A DNA stretch of 64,000 nucleotides from Georgenia satyanarayanai (GCF_023715365.1 NZ_JAMBNZ010000010.1:61384-125383); one strand, 5' to 3'. Counted from the stretch's first letter, positions 27,841 through 37,736 are shown. Made by a program: numbers and translations. Notes: generated by a model not told the origin, from the sequence alone.

Positions 27841-28848
27841 ATGAGCATCGCTTCCCCCGTTCGTCGCCCGGCGCGCCTCGCCGGCGCGGCCGTCGTCGCG
27901 GCCCTGGCGCTGGCCGCCTGCGGCCAGGCCGACGGCGCCACCGAGGCCGACGCCGCCGACGATGCGAGCACGGCGACGGTCGAGGTCGAGGACAACAACG
28001 GCACGCAGACGATCGCCACACCGCCGCAGTCGGTGGTCGCGACCGACAACCGGACCTTCGAGACCCTCGCCGCGTGGGACGTCGAGCTGAGCGCCGCCGC
28101 GGTGGCCCTCATGCCCGACTCGATCCCCTACGCGCAGGACGAGTCGATCATCGACCTCGGCAACCACCGCGAGCCGAACCTCGAGGCCGTCGTCGCCGCC
28201 GAGCCGGACCTCATCATCAACGGCCAGCGCTTCGCGGACTACCACGACGACTTCGTCTCCCTCGCCCCCGAGGCCGTCGTCCTGGAGCTGGACCCGCGCG
28301 AGGGGGAGCCCTTCACCGACGAGCTCAAGCGCCAGACCACCGTGCTGGGGGAGATCTTCGGCAAGCAGGCCGAGGCCGAGGCGCTGAACGCCGACCTCGA
28401 CGCCGCGATCGAGCGCGCCCGCACCGCCTACGACCCCGCCGACACCGTCATGGCCGTCATCACCTCCGGCGGGGAGATCGGCTACTCCGCCCCGGGTACC
28501 GGCCGCACCCTGGGCCCGGTCTTCGACGTCCTCGGCCTCACCCCGGCCCTCGAGGTCCCCGAGGCCAGCGAGGACCACCAGGGTGACGACATCTCCGTCG
28601 AGGCCATCGCCGACTCCGACCCCGACTGGATCCTCGTCATGGACCGTGACGCGGCCGTCGCCGCGGACGACCCGGAGTACGCGCCGGCCGCCGAGGTCCT
28701 CGAGGCCTCCGAGGCGCTGACCGGTGTCACCGCGGTCAAGGAGGACCAGCTCGTCTACATGCCCGCGGACACCTACACCAACGAGGGCATCCAGACGTAC
28801 ACCGAGTTCTTCAACACCCTGGCCGACGCCTTCGAGGCCGGTCGCTGA
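27841..28848 (+). CDS. Siderophore ABC transporter substrate-binding lipoprotein (FatB/CeuE/YclQ-like)
   Basis: This 335-residue exported lipoprotein has a signal peptide ending in LAAC (Cys about residue 23) and a class III periplasmic-binding fold. TPPQSVVATDNRTFETLAAW near residue 60 and LEAVVAAEPDLIINGQR near 118 are typical of iron-siderophore binders; the sequence is closest in feel to the catecholate/petrobactin FatB-YclQ group. The start follows GAAGGA. It heads an SBP-permease-permease-ATPase operon behind an iron box. Confidence 0.88.
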   Translation: MSIASPVRRPARLAGAAVVAALALAACGQADGATEADAADDASTATVEVEDNNGTQTIATPPQSVVATDNRTFETLAAWDVELSAAAVALMPDSIPYAQDESIIDLGNHREPNLEAVVAAEPDLIINGQRFADYHDDFVSLAPEAVVLELDPREGEPFTDELKRQTTVLGEIFGKQAEAEALNADLDAAIERARTAYDPADTVMAVITSGGEIGYSAPGTGRTLGPVFDVLGLTPALEVPEASEDHQGDDISVEAIADSDPDWILVMDRDAAVAADDPEYAPAAEVLEASEALTGVTAVKEDQLVYMPADTYTNEGIQTYTEFFNTLADAFEAGR

Positions 28849-28904
28849 GACCCCCCGGTGGGGCCGGCGCGAGCCGGTCCCACCACCCCACGACGAGGAT
28901 GACG

Positions 28905-29891
28905 ATGACGACCACTGCCGCCGGGGCCCGCACCCGGCCCGAGGGCCGCCTGCTCGACTGGCGGCTCCTCGTCGGCGTCGCCGTCGTCGGCGCGCTCCTC
29001 GTCGTCTCCCTGTTCACCGGCGTCTACGACGTCGTCGGGGCCGCGGACGGCGCGCAGATGTTCGCCATCACGCGTGTCCCGCGGACCATCGCCCTCGTCC
29101 TCGCCGGTGCCGCGATGGCGATGTCGGGCCTGGTCATGCAGCTCCTCACCCAGAACCGCTTCGTCGAGCCGACGACGACGGGCACCACCGAGTGGGCGGG
29201 CCTGGGTCTGCTCGCGGTCACCATCCTCGTCCCGGGCGCGAGCATCGCCGCCCGCATGGGCGGGGCCATCGTCGCCTCCTTCATCGGCACGATGCTCTTC
29301 TTCCTCTTCCTCAGCCGCGTCTCGCTGCGCTCCTCGCTCATCGTGCCGATCGTCGGGATGATGCTCGGCGCCGTCGTCGGCTCGGTGTCGACCTTCATCG
29401 CGCTGCAGACCGACATGCTCCAGAACCTCGGCGTGTGGTTCGCGGGCAGCTTCACCTCCGTCCTGCGCGGCCAGTACGAGCCGCTGTGGATCGTCGCGGT
29501 GGTCGTCGTTATCGTGTTCATCGCCGCGGACCGCTTCACCGTCGCGGGCCTGGGCAAGGAGATCGCCACCAACGTCGGCCTCGACTACAACAGGGTCATC
29601 CTGCTCGGCACCGGCCTCATCGCCGTCGCCACGGGCGTGGTGACCGTCGTCGTCGGCAACCTGCCGTTCCTCGGCCTCATCGTCCCCAACATCGTCTCGC
29701 TCGTCCGCGGTGACGACCTGCGCAGCAACCTGCCGTGGGTCTGCCTCCTCGGCATCGGCATCGTCGCCGCCTGCGACCTCGTCAGCCGGACGATCATCAT
29801 GCCCTTCGAGGTCCCCGTGTCCCTCATCCTCGGCGTCCTGGGCGCCGCCGTCTTCGTCCTCCTCATCCTCCGGCAGCGTCGTCGTGGTTAG
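28905..29891 (+). CDS. Iron-siderophore ABC transporter permease (FecCD family, YclN/CeuB-like)
   Basis: A FecCD-type permease with about nine membrane segments. Family landmarks are RVPRTIALVLAGAAMAMSGLVMQ near residue 55, PTTTGTTEWAGLG, and GNLPFLGLIVPNIVSLVRGDD near residue 250, the region that contacts the ATPase. I prefer ATG 28905 over 28899, because GAGG is directly against the first ATG and six bases before the second. It overlaps the second permease by eight bases. Confidence 0.9.
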   Translation: MTTTAAGARTRPEGRLLDWRLLVGVAVVGALLVVSLFTGVYDVVGAADGAQMFAITRVPRTIALVLAGAAMAMSGLVMQLLTQNRFVEPTTTGTTEWAGLGLLAVTILVPGASIAARMGGAIVASFIGTMLFFLFLSRVSLRSSLIVPIVGMMLGAVVGSVSTFIALQTDMLQNLGVWFAGSFTSVLRGQYEPLWIVAVVVVIVFIAADRFTVAGLGKEIATNVGLDYNRVILLGTGLIAVATGVVTVVVGNLPFLGLIVPNIVSLVRGDDLRSNLPWVCLLGIGIVAACDLVSRTIIMPFEVPVSLILGVLGAAVFVLLILRQRRRG

Positions 29892-30969
29892 CCTCCTGCC
29901 CGCGACGACGCGGACCACGCCCCGGCCGACGCGCACCACGCCGCCGTTACCCGCCGTCGCCCCGCGCCGGCGTGCCTCCGGGTCGCTGCCCACGACCCGC
30001 TCCCGACGGCGCTACGTGGCCGTCGTCGTCACCCTCGCCGTCCTCGCGCTCGCGCTGGCGGCCGGGCTGGTCGTGTGGGACAACCCCATGCCCGCCGGCT
30101 CCGACGGCTTCTGGCGCATCGCCCAGCTGCGGCTGAAGAACGTCCTGGTCATGGCGATCGTCGCCTTCTGCCAGGCGATCGCGACCGTGAGCTTCCAGAC
30201 GGTGACGAACAACCGCATCATCACGCCCTCGATCATGGGCTTCGAGTCCCTCTACGTCGCGGTCCAGACCGCCGCCGTCTACTTCCTCGGCGCTGCCGGC
30301 ATCGTCGCGCTCACCGGCCTGCCGCAGTTCGTCCTCCAGATCGGCCTCATGGTCGGCCTGGCCGTGGCCCTGTACGGCTGGCTGCTGTCCGGCAAGCACG
30401 GGAACCTCCACGTGATGCTCCTCATCGGGATCGTCATCGGCGGAGGCCTGGGCTCGGTGTCGACCTTCATGCAGCGGCTGCTCACGCCGAGCGAGTTCGA
30501 CGTCCTCACCGCCCGACTCTTCGGCTCCGTGACCAAGGCCGACGCCTCCTACCTGCCGGTGGCCGTCCCGCTCGTCCTCGTGGCCGGCGGTCTCCTGTGG
30601 GCGCGGGCCCGGCGGCTCAACGTGCTGGCGCTGGGCAAGGACGCGACGACGTCGCTGGGCCTGAGCCACCGCGGCGAGCTCGTCAAGGTGCTGCTCCTCG
30701 TCGCCGTCCTCATGGCCGTCTCGACCGCCCTCGTGGGGCCGATGACCTTCTTCGGCTTCCTCGTGGCGACCCTCGCCTACCAGTTCGCCGACACCCACGA
30801 CCACCGCCACGTCTTCCCGGTGGCCGTGCTCGTCGGCTTCGTCGTCCTGGCCGGCGCGTACTTCGTCATGAACCACGTCTTCTACGCCCAGGGCGTCGTC
30901 TCGATCATCATCGAGCTCGTCGGCGGCACCGTCTTCCTCGTCGTCATCCTGCGGAAGGGACGCCTGTGA
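29884..30969 (+). CDS. Iron-siderophore ABC transporter permease (FecCD family, YclO/CeuC-like)
   Basis: The second permease, 361 residues, pairs with the first to form a heterodimeric channel. About 35 N-terminal residues are Thr/Pro/Arg rich and cytoplasmic, then about nine membrane segments follow. RIAQLRLKNVLVMAIVAFCQ, TNNRIITPSIMGFESLYV and VGPMTFFGFLVATLAYQF are family blocks. The GTG start overlaps the previous stop by eight bases and the ATPase start overlaps its own stop by four, so the operon is tightly coupled. Confidence 0.9.
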   Translation: MVSLLPATTRTTPRPTRTTPPLPAVAPRRRASGSLPTTRSRRRYVAVVVTLAVLALALAAGLVVWDNPMPAGSDGFWRIAQLRLKNVLVMAIVAFCQAIATVSFQTVTNNRIITPSIMGFESLYVAVQTAAVYFLGAAGIVALTGLPQFVLQIGLMVGLAVALYGWLLSGKHGNLHVMLLIGIVIGGGLGSVSTFMQRLLTPSEFDVLTARLFGSVTKADASYLPVAVPLVLVAGGLLWARARRLNVLALGKDATTSLGLSHRGELVKVLLLVAVLMAVSTALVGPMTFFGFLVATLAYQFADTHDHRHVFPVAVLVGFVVLAGAYFVMNHVFYAQGVVSIIIELVGGTVFLVVILRKGRL

Positions 30970-31721
30970 TCACCCTGAGCGAGGTCCGCAAGGACTACAG
31001 CAGCGAGGTCGTCATCGGCCCCGTCGACCTCACCATCCCGGCCGGCGGTATCACCGCCCTCATCGGCCCCAACGGGGCGGGCAAGTCGACGCTCCTCACG
31101 ATGATCGGGCGGCTGCTGGGCCTGGACGCCGGCACCATCGAGATCGCCGGCTACGACGTGACGAGCACCGCGTCCAAGGACCTCGCCAAGATCGTCTCGG
31201 TGCTGCGCCAGGAGAACCACTTCATCACCCGGCTCACCGTGCGCCAGCTCGTCGCCTTCGGCCGCTTCCCTTACTCCAAGGGCCGCCTCACCGCCGTCGA
31301 CGAGGAGCTCGTCAGCCAGGCCATCGACTTCCTCGAGCTGGGGGACCTGGAGGACCGCTACCTCGACCAGCTCTCCGGCGGGCAGCGCCAGCGCGCCTAC
31401 GTCGCCATGGTGCTGTGCCAGGACACCGAGTTCGTCCTCCTCGACGAGCCGCTCAACAACCTCGACATGCGCCACTCCGTGCAGATGATGAAGCACCTGC
31501 GCCGGGCCGCCGCCGAGCTGGGCCGCACGATCGTCGTCGTCCTCCACGACATCAACTTCGCCAGCCACTACGCGGACTACATCTGCGCGGTCAAGGACGG
31601 GAAGGTCGCCGAGTTCGGCACCTGCGAGTCGATCATGACCGACACGGTCCTCACGCGGGTCTTCGACACCCCCGTCCAGGTCATCGACGGGCCGAACGGC
31701 GCGCTGGCCGTCTACTACTGA
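30966..31721 (+). CDS. Iron-siderophore ABC transporter ATPase (FepC/YclP-like)
   Basis: The ATPase of the importer, 251 residues. Walker A is GPNGAGKST near residue 36, the signature is LSGGQRQRAYVAM near 136, Walker B is FVLLDEPLNNLDMR, and the H-loop is VVLHDINFASHYAD. It is last in the four-gene siderophore operon; hisC starts 62 bases later with its own promoter. Confidence 0.93.
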   Translation: MITLSEVRKDYSSEVVIGPVDLTIPAGGITALIGPNGAGKSTLLTMIGRLLGLDAGTIEIAGYDVTSTASKDLAKIVSVLRQENHFITRLTVRQLVAFGRFPYSKGRLTAVDEELVSQAIDFLELGDLEDRYLDQLSGGQRQRAYVAMVLCQDTEFVLLDEPLNNLDMRHSVQMMKHLRRAAAELGRTIVVVLHDINFASHYADYICAVKDGKVAEFGTCESIMTDTVLTRVFDTPVQVIDGPNGALAVYY

Positions 31722-31771
31722 CGGCGGCTCCCGGCACGCGAGACCCCCGGCCGGTGCCGCGGCGCCCGCCG

Positions 31772-31777
31772 TAGACT
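31772..31777 (+). promoter_or_regulatory. -10 element of a probable leaderless hisC transcript
   Basis: TAGACT is followed by six bases (GCTGCG) and then the GTG start of hisC, with no Shine-Dalgarno sequence. The same TAGACT-N6-GTG arrangement occurs before hisH. Confidence 0.65.
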
Positions 31778-31783
31778 GCTGCG

Positions 31784-32914
31784 GTGCCTCCGACCTCTCT
31801 CCCGGTGCGCCCGGACCTGGCGGGCCTGACCCCCTACGGGGCCCCGCAGCTCGACGTCCCGGTGCTCCTCAACGTCAACGAGAACCCCCACCCGCCGTCG
31901 GCCGAGGTCGTCGCCGACCTCGCCGCCGCCGTCGCGCAGGTGGGCTCCGGGCTCAACCGCTACCCGGACCGTGACTTCCTCGCGCTGCGCGCGGACCTCG
32001 CCGACTACCTCCACGTCGAGTCCGGCGCCGCCGGCCTGGGCGCCGAGAACGTGTGGGCCGCCAACGGCTCCAACGAGGTCATGCTCCACCTCCTCCAGGC
32101 CTTCGGCGGCCCTGGGCGCACCGCGCTGTCCTTTGCGCCCACGTACTCGATGTACCCGGAGTACGCCCGCGACACGATGACGGCGTGGGTGGCCGGCCGC
32201 CGGGAGGAGGACTTCACCCTCGACCCCGAGCACGCCGTCGCCGAGCTGTGCGAGCACCGCCCCGCCGTCGTGCTCCTCGCCAGCCCCAACAACCCCACCG
32301 GCACCGCGCTGCCGCTCGCGACGATCGAGGCCGTCGCCGAGGCGGCGCGCACGACCGGGCCGGCGGGTGCCGACGGCGCCCCCACGGCGTCCGTCGTCGT
32401 CGTCGACGAGGCCTATGCCGAGTTCCGTCGCCAGGGCACGCCCAGCGCCCTGGCGCTGCTCGACCGCTACCCGCACCTGGCCGTGAGCCGGACGATGTCC
32501 AAGGCCTTCGGTCTCGCCGGCGCCCGCGTGGGCTACCTCGCGGCCGCGCCCGCGCTCGTCGACGTCCTGCGGGTCGTGCGCCTGCCCTACCACCTGTCCG
32601 CCGTCACCCAGGCCGTCGCGCGGGCCGCCCTGCGCCACCGCGGCGCGCTCATGGCGCAGGTCGCCGAGCTGCGGGCCGAGCGCGACCGCACGGTGACGTG
32701 GCTGCGCGCGCAGGGCCTCACGGTCGCGGACTCGGACGCGAACTTCGTCCTCTTCGGCCACCTCGAGGACCGTGAGAGGGTGTGGCAGGGGCTGCTGGAC
32801 CGGGGAGTTCTCATCAGGGTCGTCGGTCCGCCAGGATGGCTGCGGGTATCGATCGGTACCGCTGCGGAGATGGCCGCCTTCAGGGCGGCCCTACAGGAGG
32901 TGCTCGGGCTGTGA
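31784..32914 (+). CDS. hisC: Histidinol-phosphate aminotransferase HisC
   Basis: HisC is a PLP enzyme that transaminates imidazole acetol-phosphate to histidinol-phosphate. The 376-residue protein begins like other actinobacterial HisC ([21 protein letters not shown]). It has the NGSNEV loop, SPNNPTG near residue 168, VVDEAYAEF and the PLP-lysine motif [18 protein letters not shown] near residue 243. Its stop overlaps the hisB GTG by four bases. Confidence 0.96.
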   Translation: MPPTSLPVRPDLAGLTPYGAPQLDVPVLLNVNENPHPPSAEVVADLAAAVAQVGSGLNRYPDRDFLALRADLADYLHVESGAAGLGAENVWAANGSNEVMLHLLQAFGGPGRTALSFAPTYSMYPEYARDTMTAWVAGRREEDFTLDPEHAVAELCEHRPAVVLLASPNNPTGTALPLATIEAVAEAARTTGPAGADGAPTASVVVVDEAYAEFRRQGTPSALALLDRYPHLAVSRTMSKAFGLAGARVGYLAAAPALVDVLRVVRLPYHLSAVTQAVARAALRHRGALMAQVAELRAERDRTVTWLRAQGLTVADSDANFVLFGHLEDRERVWQGLLDRGVLIRVVGPPGWLRVSIGTAAEMAAFRAALQEVLGL

Positions 32915-33516
32915 CTGGGACGCGAACCGTGCGACTGGAGCGCACGACCTCGGAGTCGAGCGTCGTCGTCGAGCTCGACCTGGACGGCACGGGCCGGACC
33001 GACATCTCGACGACGGTGCCCTTCTACGACCACATGCTCACCGCGCTGGGCAAGCACTCGCTCATCGACCTCACCGTCCGGGCGACCGGCGACACCCACA
33101 TCGACGCCCACCACACCGTCGAGGACGTCGCGATCACCCTGGGCGACGCGCTCAAGGTCGCGCTGGGGGACAAGCGGGGCATCGCCCGCTTCGGTGACGC
33201 CCTCGTGCCGCTGGACGAGGCCCTGGCCCAGGCCGTGGTCGACGTCTCCGGCCGTCCCTACCTGGTCCACAGCGGCGAGCCCGCCGGGCAGGAGTACCAC
33301 CTCATCGGCGGCCACTTCACCGGCTCCCTCACCCGCCACGTCTTCGAGTCGATCGCCCACCACGCGGCCATCGCCATGCACGTGCGCGTCCTCGCCGGCC
33401 GCGACCCGCACCACATCGTCGAGTCGCAGTTCAAGGCCGTGGCGCGAGCCCTGCGCCTCGCCGTCGCACCCGACCCGCGCGTCGAGGGGATCCCCTCGAC
33501 CAAGGGCGCGCTGTGA
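32911..33516 (+). CDS. hisB: Imidazoleglycerol-phosphate dehydratase HisB
   Basis: HisB dehydrates imidazoleglycerol phosphate; it is a Mn-dependent, 24-subunit enzyme. The 201-residue monofunctional form lacks the phosphatase domain found in enterobacteria. Both metal-site histidine motifs are present: [11 protein letters not shown] and [16 protein letters not shown], and [13 protein letters not shown] near residue 38. It is translationally coupled to hisC upstream and to the unknown gene downstream (4-base overlaps). Confidence 0.97.
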   Translation: MTGTRTVRLERTTSESSVVVELDLDGTGRTDISTTVPFYDHMLTALGKHSLIDLTVRATGDTHIDAHHTVEDVAITLGDALKVALGDKRGIARFGDALVPLDEALAQAVVDVSGRPYLVHSGEPAGQEYHLIGGHFTGSLTRHVFESIAHHAAIAMHVRVLAGRDPHHIVESQFKAVARALRLAVAPDPRVEGIPSTKGAL

Positions 33517-34049
33517 GCGAGATCCCGGCGGTCGCCGTCGTCCTCACGCCCGTCGCGTCCGCGTCGGCGCTCGCGGGGCTGTGCGCCATGCAGGACGTCG
33601 ACGTCCACGTCGTGCCCTCGCGCTCCGGGGCCGTCGCCGTCGTCGAGCTCGAGGCTGCACCGGCGGCGCCACCGTCGGACGACTGGGACATCGGCGAGCT
33701 CCTCGGCGCCACCGGTGAGGAGGTGCCCGCCGCCGCCGACGAGGTGGCCCGCACCCTGTCCCGGCTCACCAAGGCCGGCGTCGTCCTCATCACCGCCTCC
33801 CTCGCCCAGGACGCCGGCTTCGAGCGCGGCCTGTCCGGGCAGCTCACCGCCCGCCGGTACGCCGGCGGGGAGCGCGGGGAGGACGTTGCCGTGGGCCTCG
33901 TCCTCGCCGGCGCCGACGACGTCGTGGAGGACCTCGTCCTGGGCCGCGTCCGGGTGACCGACGTGCCCGGGCACGCGCGCTCGGGTGACCTCCCCCGCTG
34001 GAAGGCGGCCCGGATGTTCGCCAAGGGTCTGCGCAAGCCGCGCCCCTGA
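33513..34049 (+). CDS. Uncharacterised protein encoded within the his operon
   Basis: I do not recognise a functional family. The 178-residue protein has no signal peptide or membrane segment. The N-terminal half shows short beta strands ([34 protein letters not shown]) that suggest a small alpha/beta fold, and the C-terminus is basic. GTG 33513 overlaps the hisB stop by four bases. A gene in this position recurs in other Micrococcales to my recollection, which would point to a housekeeping rather than mobile origin. Confidence 0.75.
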   Translation: MSEIPAVAVVLTPVASASALAGLCAMQDVDVHVVPSRSGAVAVVELEAAPAAPPSDDWDIGELLGATGEEVPAAADEVARTLSRLTKAGVVLITASLAQDAGFERGLSGQLTARRYAGGERGEDVAVGLVLAGADDVVEDLVLGRVRVTDVPGHARSGDLPRWKAARMFAKGLRKPRP

Positions 34050-34054
34050 ACGCG

Positions 34055-34060
34055 TAGACT
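34055..34060 (+). promoter_or_regulatory. -10 element of a probable leaderless hisH transcript
   Basis: TAGACT, six bases (TCTGCG), then the GTG start of hisH; no Shine-Dalgarno sequence. It matches the hisC start region almost base for base, implying an internal promoter in the his cluster. Confidence 0.65.
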
Positions 34061-34066
34061 TCTGCG

Positions 34067-34714
34067 GTGACCAGCCAGCCGAACGTCGTCGTCCTCGACC
34101 ACGGCTCGGGCAACGTCCGCTCAGCAGTCCGGGCGATCGAGCGTGCCGGGGCCCACGTCGAGCTCACCTCGGACCCCGACGTCGTCGCCGAGGCGGACGG
34201 TCTCGTCGTCCCCGGTGTGGGAGCCTTCGCTGCGGTCATGCGACAGCTGCGCGAGGTCGGCGGACCCCGCATGATCGAGCGCCGCCTCGCCGGTGGACGC
34301 CCCGTCCTCGGCATCTGCGTCGGCATGCAGGTGATGTTCGCCGCGGGCAAGGAGCACGGGGAGCACGCGTCCGGCCTGGACCAGTGGCCCGGCACCGTCG
34401 ACCGGCTCGCCGCCCCGATCGTCCCCCACATGGGCTGGTCGCCCGTCCGCGCTCCCGAGGGCTCCATGCTGTTCGACGGGCTGGAGGACGAGCGTTTCTA
34501 CTTCGTCCACTCCTACGCCGTCCAGCAGGACCCGACGTCGGACTTCGAGTCCGGCTCGCCGCTGGAGCGCCCGCTCGTCACGTGGGCCGAGCACGGCACC
34601 CCCTTCGTCGCCGCCGTCGAGAACGGCGCGCTGTCGGCCACCCAGTTCCACCCCGAGAAGTCCGGCGAGGCCGGCATCCAGCTGCTCCGCAACTGGCTGA
34701 GCACCCTGCGCTGA
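34067..34714 (+). CDS. hisH: Imidazole glycerol phosphate synthase subunit HisH
   Basis: HisH is the glutaminase subunit that channels ammonia to HisF. The 215-residue class I glutamine amidotransferase has the nucleophile in [11 protein letters not shown] (Cys about residue 83) and the His-Glu pair in [10 protein letters not shown] near residue 195. HSGSGN-like [14 protein letters not shown] opens the protein. hisF is not in this window, so the partner must be elsewhere. Confidence 0.96.
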   Translation: MTSQPNVVVLDHGSGNVRSAVRAIERAGAHVELTSDPDVVAEADGLVVPGVGAFAAVMRQLREVGGPRMIERRLAGGRPVLGICVGMQVMFAAGKEHGEHASGLDQWPGTVDRLAAPIVPHMGWSPVRAPEGSMLFDGLEDERFYFVHSYAVQQDPTSDFESGSPLERPLVTWAEHGTPFVAAVENGALSATQFHPEKSGEAGIQLLRNWLSTLR

Positions 34715-34749
34715 CGCGCCGCGCGTCGCGCCGACCGAGGAGAATGTGC

Positions 34750-35481
34750 ATGTCCCGCCGCCTTGAGCTGCTCCCTGCCGTCGACGTCGTCGAAGGCCAG
34801 GCCGTCCGCCTCGTCCAGGGCGAGGCCGGCTCCGAGACCTCCTACGGCGACCCGGGGGAGGCGGCCCGCACCTGGGCCGAGCAGGGGGCGGAGTGGATCC
34901 ACCTCGTCGACCTCGACGCCGCCTTCGGGCGCGGCTCCAACGCCGAGCTGCTCGCCCGGATGGTCGCAGAGCTCGACGTCGCCGTCGAGCTGTCCGGGGG
35001 CATCCGCGACGACGAGAGCCTCGCGCGTGCCCTGGACACCGGCGCCCGCCGCGTCAACCTCGGCACCGCTGCGCTCGAGGACCCCGAGTGGACCGCCAAG
35101 GCCATCGCCCGCCACGGTGACCGCATCGCCGTCGGCCTGGACGTGCGCGGCACGACCCTCGCTGCGCGCGGCTGGACCCGCGAGGGCGGGGACCTGTGGG
35201 ATGTGCTCGCGCGCCTGGACGCCGACGGCTGCGCCCGCTACGTCGTCACCGACGTCAAGAAGGACGGCATGCTCACCGGCCCGAACCTCGACCTCCTGCG
35301 TGAGGTGTGCGAGCGGACCGAGGCACCCGTCGTCGCCTCCGGCGGCGTCTCCTCCCTCGAGGACATCGCGGCGCTGCGCACGCTCGTCGACGCGGGCGTC
35401 GAGGGGGCCATCGTCGGCAAGGCCCTGTACGCCGGCGCCTTCACCCTTCCCGAGGCGCTGGACGTCGCGGGGCGTCCGTGA
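34750..35481 (+). CDS. priA: Phosphoribosyl isomerase PriA (HisA/TrpF bifunctional)
   Basis: This TIM-barrel isomerase acts on ProFAR in histidine synthesis; in actinobacteria the family also covers the TrpF step of tryptophan synthesis. The 243-residue protein has [20 protein letters not shown] with the first catalytic Asp, [13 protein letters not shown], and [19 protein letters not shown] with the second catalytic Asp. I prefer ATG 34750 over 34744 from the GAGGAG spacing. Dual activity is inferred from lineage and from the PriA-like sequence, not proven. Confidence 0.92.
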   Translation: MSRRLELLPAVDVVEGQAVRLVQGEAGSETSYGDPGEAARTWAEQGAEWIHLVDLDAAFGRGSNAELLARMVAELDVAVELSGGIRDDESLARALDTGARRVNLGTAALEDPEWTAKAIARHGDRIAVGLDVRGTTLAARGWTREGGDLWDVLARLDADGCARYVVTDVKKDGMLTGPNLDLLREVCERTEAPVVASGGVSSLEDIAALRTLVDAGVEGAIVGKALYAGAFTLPEALDVAGRP

Positions 35482-36278
35482 GCCCGCTGCCCCCCGCGAT
35501 GATGCCCGGCGGCCAGGCGGACTCCGCCGGGCAGCCGTGGGCCGGGCGCACCCTCAAGGCCAACCCCTTCTCGGGTGATGACGGCACCGCGCCCGCCGAG
35601 CTCGTCGCGGCGCTCGCCACCGCCGACGAGGCGGAGCGGCTCGTCGCCGTCGCCGACGTCCTGCGCACGGCGCGGGTCATCGTGCCCGTCGTCGCCCACG
35701 CCCACCCCGGCCGCGAGGAGGACGGCTCCGTCGCCGGGCACACGAAGCACGGCTCGGGGGACCCGCAGACCGACGCCTGCGCCTCGGCCGCCATGGTCTC
35801 CGTGCGCACCCCCGACGGACGGGCCGCGCTGCCCGTCTTCAGCTCCGTCGAGGCGATGCAGGGGTGGGACGCGGCCGCGCGGCCCGTCCCGGTCGAGGGG
35901 GTGCGTGCCGCGCTGGCGGCCGTGTCCGACGCCGACTCGATGCTCGTCCTGGACGCCGCCGGACCGGTGACGGTGCTCCTCGGGCGCCCCGCCGTGTGGT
36001 CGATCGTCCACAACGAGCCGTGGCTGCCGTCGTGGCGCGACCCCGAGCTCACCCAGGTGGCCGTGGACGCGCTGCGCGGGATCACCGAGCTCACCGCCGT
36101 CCGTCTCGAGCGGGGGGAGCGCAGCGAGCTGCGGGCGCTCCTCGCCCTGGCGCCGGGCCTGAGCCGCGAGCAGATGATGGACGCCGTCACCCGCGCCCAG
36201 GAGGCGCTGAGCGCCGACCCGGTCTTCACCGATCGGGTCGACTCCCTCGAGCTCTACCCGATGTCCGTCGCGGGCTGA
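35478..36278 (+). CDS. SseB family protein
   Basis: A 266-residue cytoplasmic protein with the SseB N-terminal domain ([16 protein letters not shown], then [15 protein letters not shown] near residue 115). SseB proteins are linked to rhodanese-like or secretion-related functions in other bacteria, but the actinobacterial ones have no assigned role. The GTG start overlaps the priA stop by four bases. It ends three bases before the convergent protease gene. Confidence 0.8.
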   Translation: MSPLPPAMMPGGQADSAGQPWAGRTLKANPFSGDDGTAPAELVAALATADEAERLVAVADVLRTARVIVPVVAHAHPGREEDGSVAGHTKHGSGDPQTDACASAAMVSVRTPDGRAALPVFSSVEAMQGWDAAARPVPVEGVRAALAAVSDADSMLVLDAAGPVTVLLGRPAVWSIVHNEPWLPSWRDPELTQVAVDALRGITELTAVRLERGERSELRALLALAPGLSREQMMDAVTRAQEALSADPVFTDRVDSLELYPMSVAG

Positions 36279-36281
36279 CGC

Positions 36282-37019
36282 TCAGTCCCCCGCGGAGTCC
36301 CGGCACGAGGTGATCGGCTCGAAGGCCTCCTCGGCGAGGAGGTCGTGGAGCGTGCTCACCGGCACCAGGTAGCTGTTGCCCCACACGTCCATCGCGTAGA
36401 CGACCCCGACGACCTGCCCGTCGCTGCCGAGGACCGCGCTGCCCGAGGACCCGTGGTCCACGCGCGCGTTGGACCGGCCGACCATGCCGAGGTCCGAGCC
36501 GAGGGTGTCGAGCTCGTAGCCGAGCACCGAGCCGGCCGCCGTCGTCAGCTGGCCACCGCGCGGGTAGCCGACGACGGTGATCTCGTCCCCGACGGCGGCG
36601 TCGACCTCCGCGAGGCCCGGCACCGTGGTGAGGGGCTCGGACGTGCGCAGGAGGGCGAGGTCGGCGACATCGGCGACGCCGGCGGAGACCGCGTCGATCT
36701 CCCGGCCGTCGTAGGTCGTCACCTGGAGGCGGTCGGCGTCATCGACGACGTGCCGGTTGGTGATGACGGTGCGCTCGTCGAGGGCGAAGCCCGACCCGGT
36801 CGTCAGCTCCCCGCACCCGACGTTACGGATGCGGACCGCCATCCGCTCGGCCGCGTCCACGCCGTCGGGGGAGAGGGCGCCGGGGTCGGCGAGGTGGGGC
36901 GCCTCGACGTCGGGGACGAAGTCCTCGGGCAGGTCGCCGGGCATCGCGGGCACGACGCCGCAGCCAGCGAGGACGGCGAGCGTGGCGAGGCCGAGCGCTG
37001 CGCGGCGCGCGGTCCTCAC
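36282..37019 (-). CDS. Trypsin-like serine protease lipoprotein
   Basis: This 245-residue exported protease has a signal peptide with lipobox LAGC (Cys about residue 20). The chymotrypsin-fold triad is visible: His in TVITNRHVVDDAD, Asp in VADVADLALL, Ser in HGSSGSAVLG. There is no PDZ domain, so it resembles minimal actinobacterial DegP-like or MarP-type proteases. The GTG start overlaps the stop of the upstream coiled-coil gene by four bases, suggesting a two-gene operon in the envelope. Confidence 0.87.
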   Translation of the reverse strand: MRTARRAALGLATLAVLAGCGVVPAMPGDLPEDFVPDVEAPHLADPGALSPDGVDAAERMAVRIRNVGCGELTTGSGFALDERTVITNRHVVDDADRLQVTTYDGREIDAVSAGVADVADLALLRTSEPLTTVPGLAEVDAAVGDEITVVGYPRGGQLTTAAGSVLGYELDTLGSDLGMVGRSNARVDHGSSGSAVLGSDGQVVGVVYAMDVWGNSYLVPVSTLHDLLAEEAFEPITSCRDSAGD

Positions 37020-37711
37020 TGGTCCGCCAGCCTCTCCTGCAGGCTCGTGTGAGCCTCCTCCGCGAGGGCGCAGCGGCCCGCGACCTCCGCGCGCAGCGCG
37101 GCGACGTCGACCTTTGGAGCCGTGGGCTCCTCGTCGGGGACGTCCTCACCGTCCGAGGCGGACGGCGAGGGTGACGGCGTGGGCGACGGCGCGGGCCGAG
37201 CCGCCTCCTCCAGGTGCGTGATGAGGTCCTCCTGGCCGGCGATGCACTCGTCCATCGCCCCGGCCACGGCGGCCGCGTTCGCCGAGAGCTGGGCCTGGTA
37301 CTCGGCCACCTGCCGCTGCACCTCGCGGTCGTCGCCCGTCTGGGCGACGGCGTCGGCGAGCTCGTGGATCTGCTCCTGGGCGACCTCGAGCTGGCTCTCC
37401 ACGAGCGCGAGGGTGCTGCGCGACTCCTCGAGGTCGGCGCGCACCTGGCCGAGCTCCCCGCCCAACTCCCGGGCGGTCTCCTCGAGCGTCGCCGCCCGGT
37501 CCTCCCAGGCACGCGCGAGGGCGAGCAGGTAGCCGGCCGCGGCGAGGGCGAGGACGAGCGCGATGGCCAGGACGGGCACGACCCACGGCCGGGGCGGGTG
37601 ATCTCGCGCACCGTCCCGCTCGTCCTGGTCCGCCACGGCCGGGAACTCCGCGGGTACGCTGGGGACCGGGGCGGTCTCGGGGCCCTGGTCCCTGTGCGTC
37701 CGGCTGCTCAT
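37016..37711 (-). CDS. Single-pass membrane protein with periplasmic coiled coil
   Basis: A 231-residue protein: about 50 cytoplasmic residues, one membrane segment (VVPVLAIALVLALAAAGYLL), then a long coiled coil (residues about 75-160, ATLEETARELGGELGQVRAD onward) and a Pro/Ser-rich tail. I recognise no family. It is coupled to the serine protease gene and may be its membrane partner or substrate; that is inference. ATG 37711 is the first start that gives the membrane segment a normal N-terminus; its upstream region is shared with the infC leader. Confidence 0.78.
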   Translation of the reverse strand: MSSRTHRDQGPETAPVPSVPAEFPAVADQDERDGARDHPPRPWVVPVLAIALVLALAAAGYLLALARAWEDRAATLEETARELGGELGQVRADLEESRSTLALVESQLEVAQEQIHELADAVAQTGDDREVQRQVAEYQAQLSANAAAVAGAMDECIAGQEDLITHLEEAARPAPSPTPSPSPSASDGEDVPDEEPTAPKVDVAALRAEVAGRCALAEEAHTSLQERLADQ

Positions 37712-37717
37712 GCGTGC

Positions 37718-37723
37718 TAGTCT
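37718..37723 (+). promoter_or_regulatory. Putative extended -10 of the infC-rpmI-rplT operon
   Basis: TAGTCT preceded by TGC is an extended -10 candidate; transcription from about 37730 would give a leader of about 215 bases that contains all the hairpins upstream of infC. No good -35 is visible. Confidence 0.35.
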
Positions 37724-37736
37724 CTCAGACTGACCG

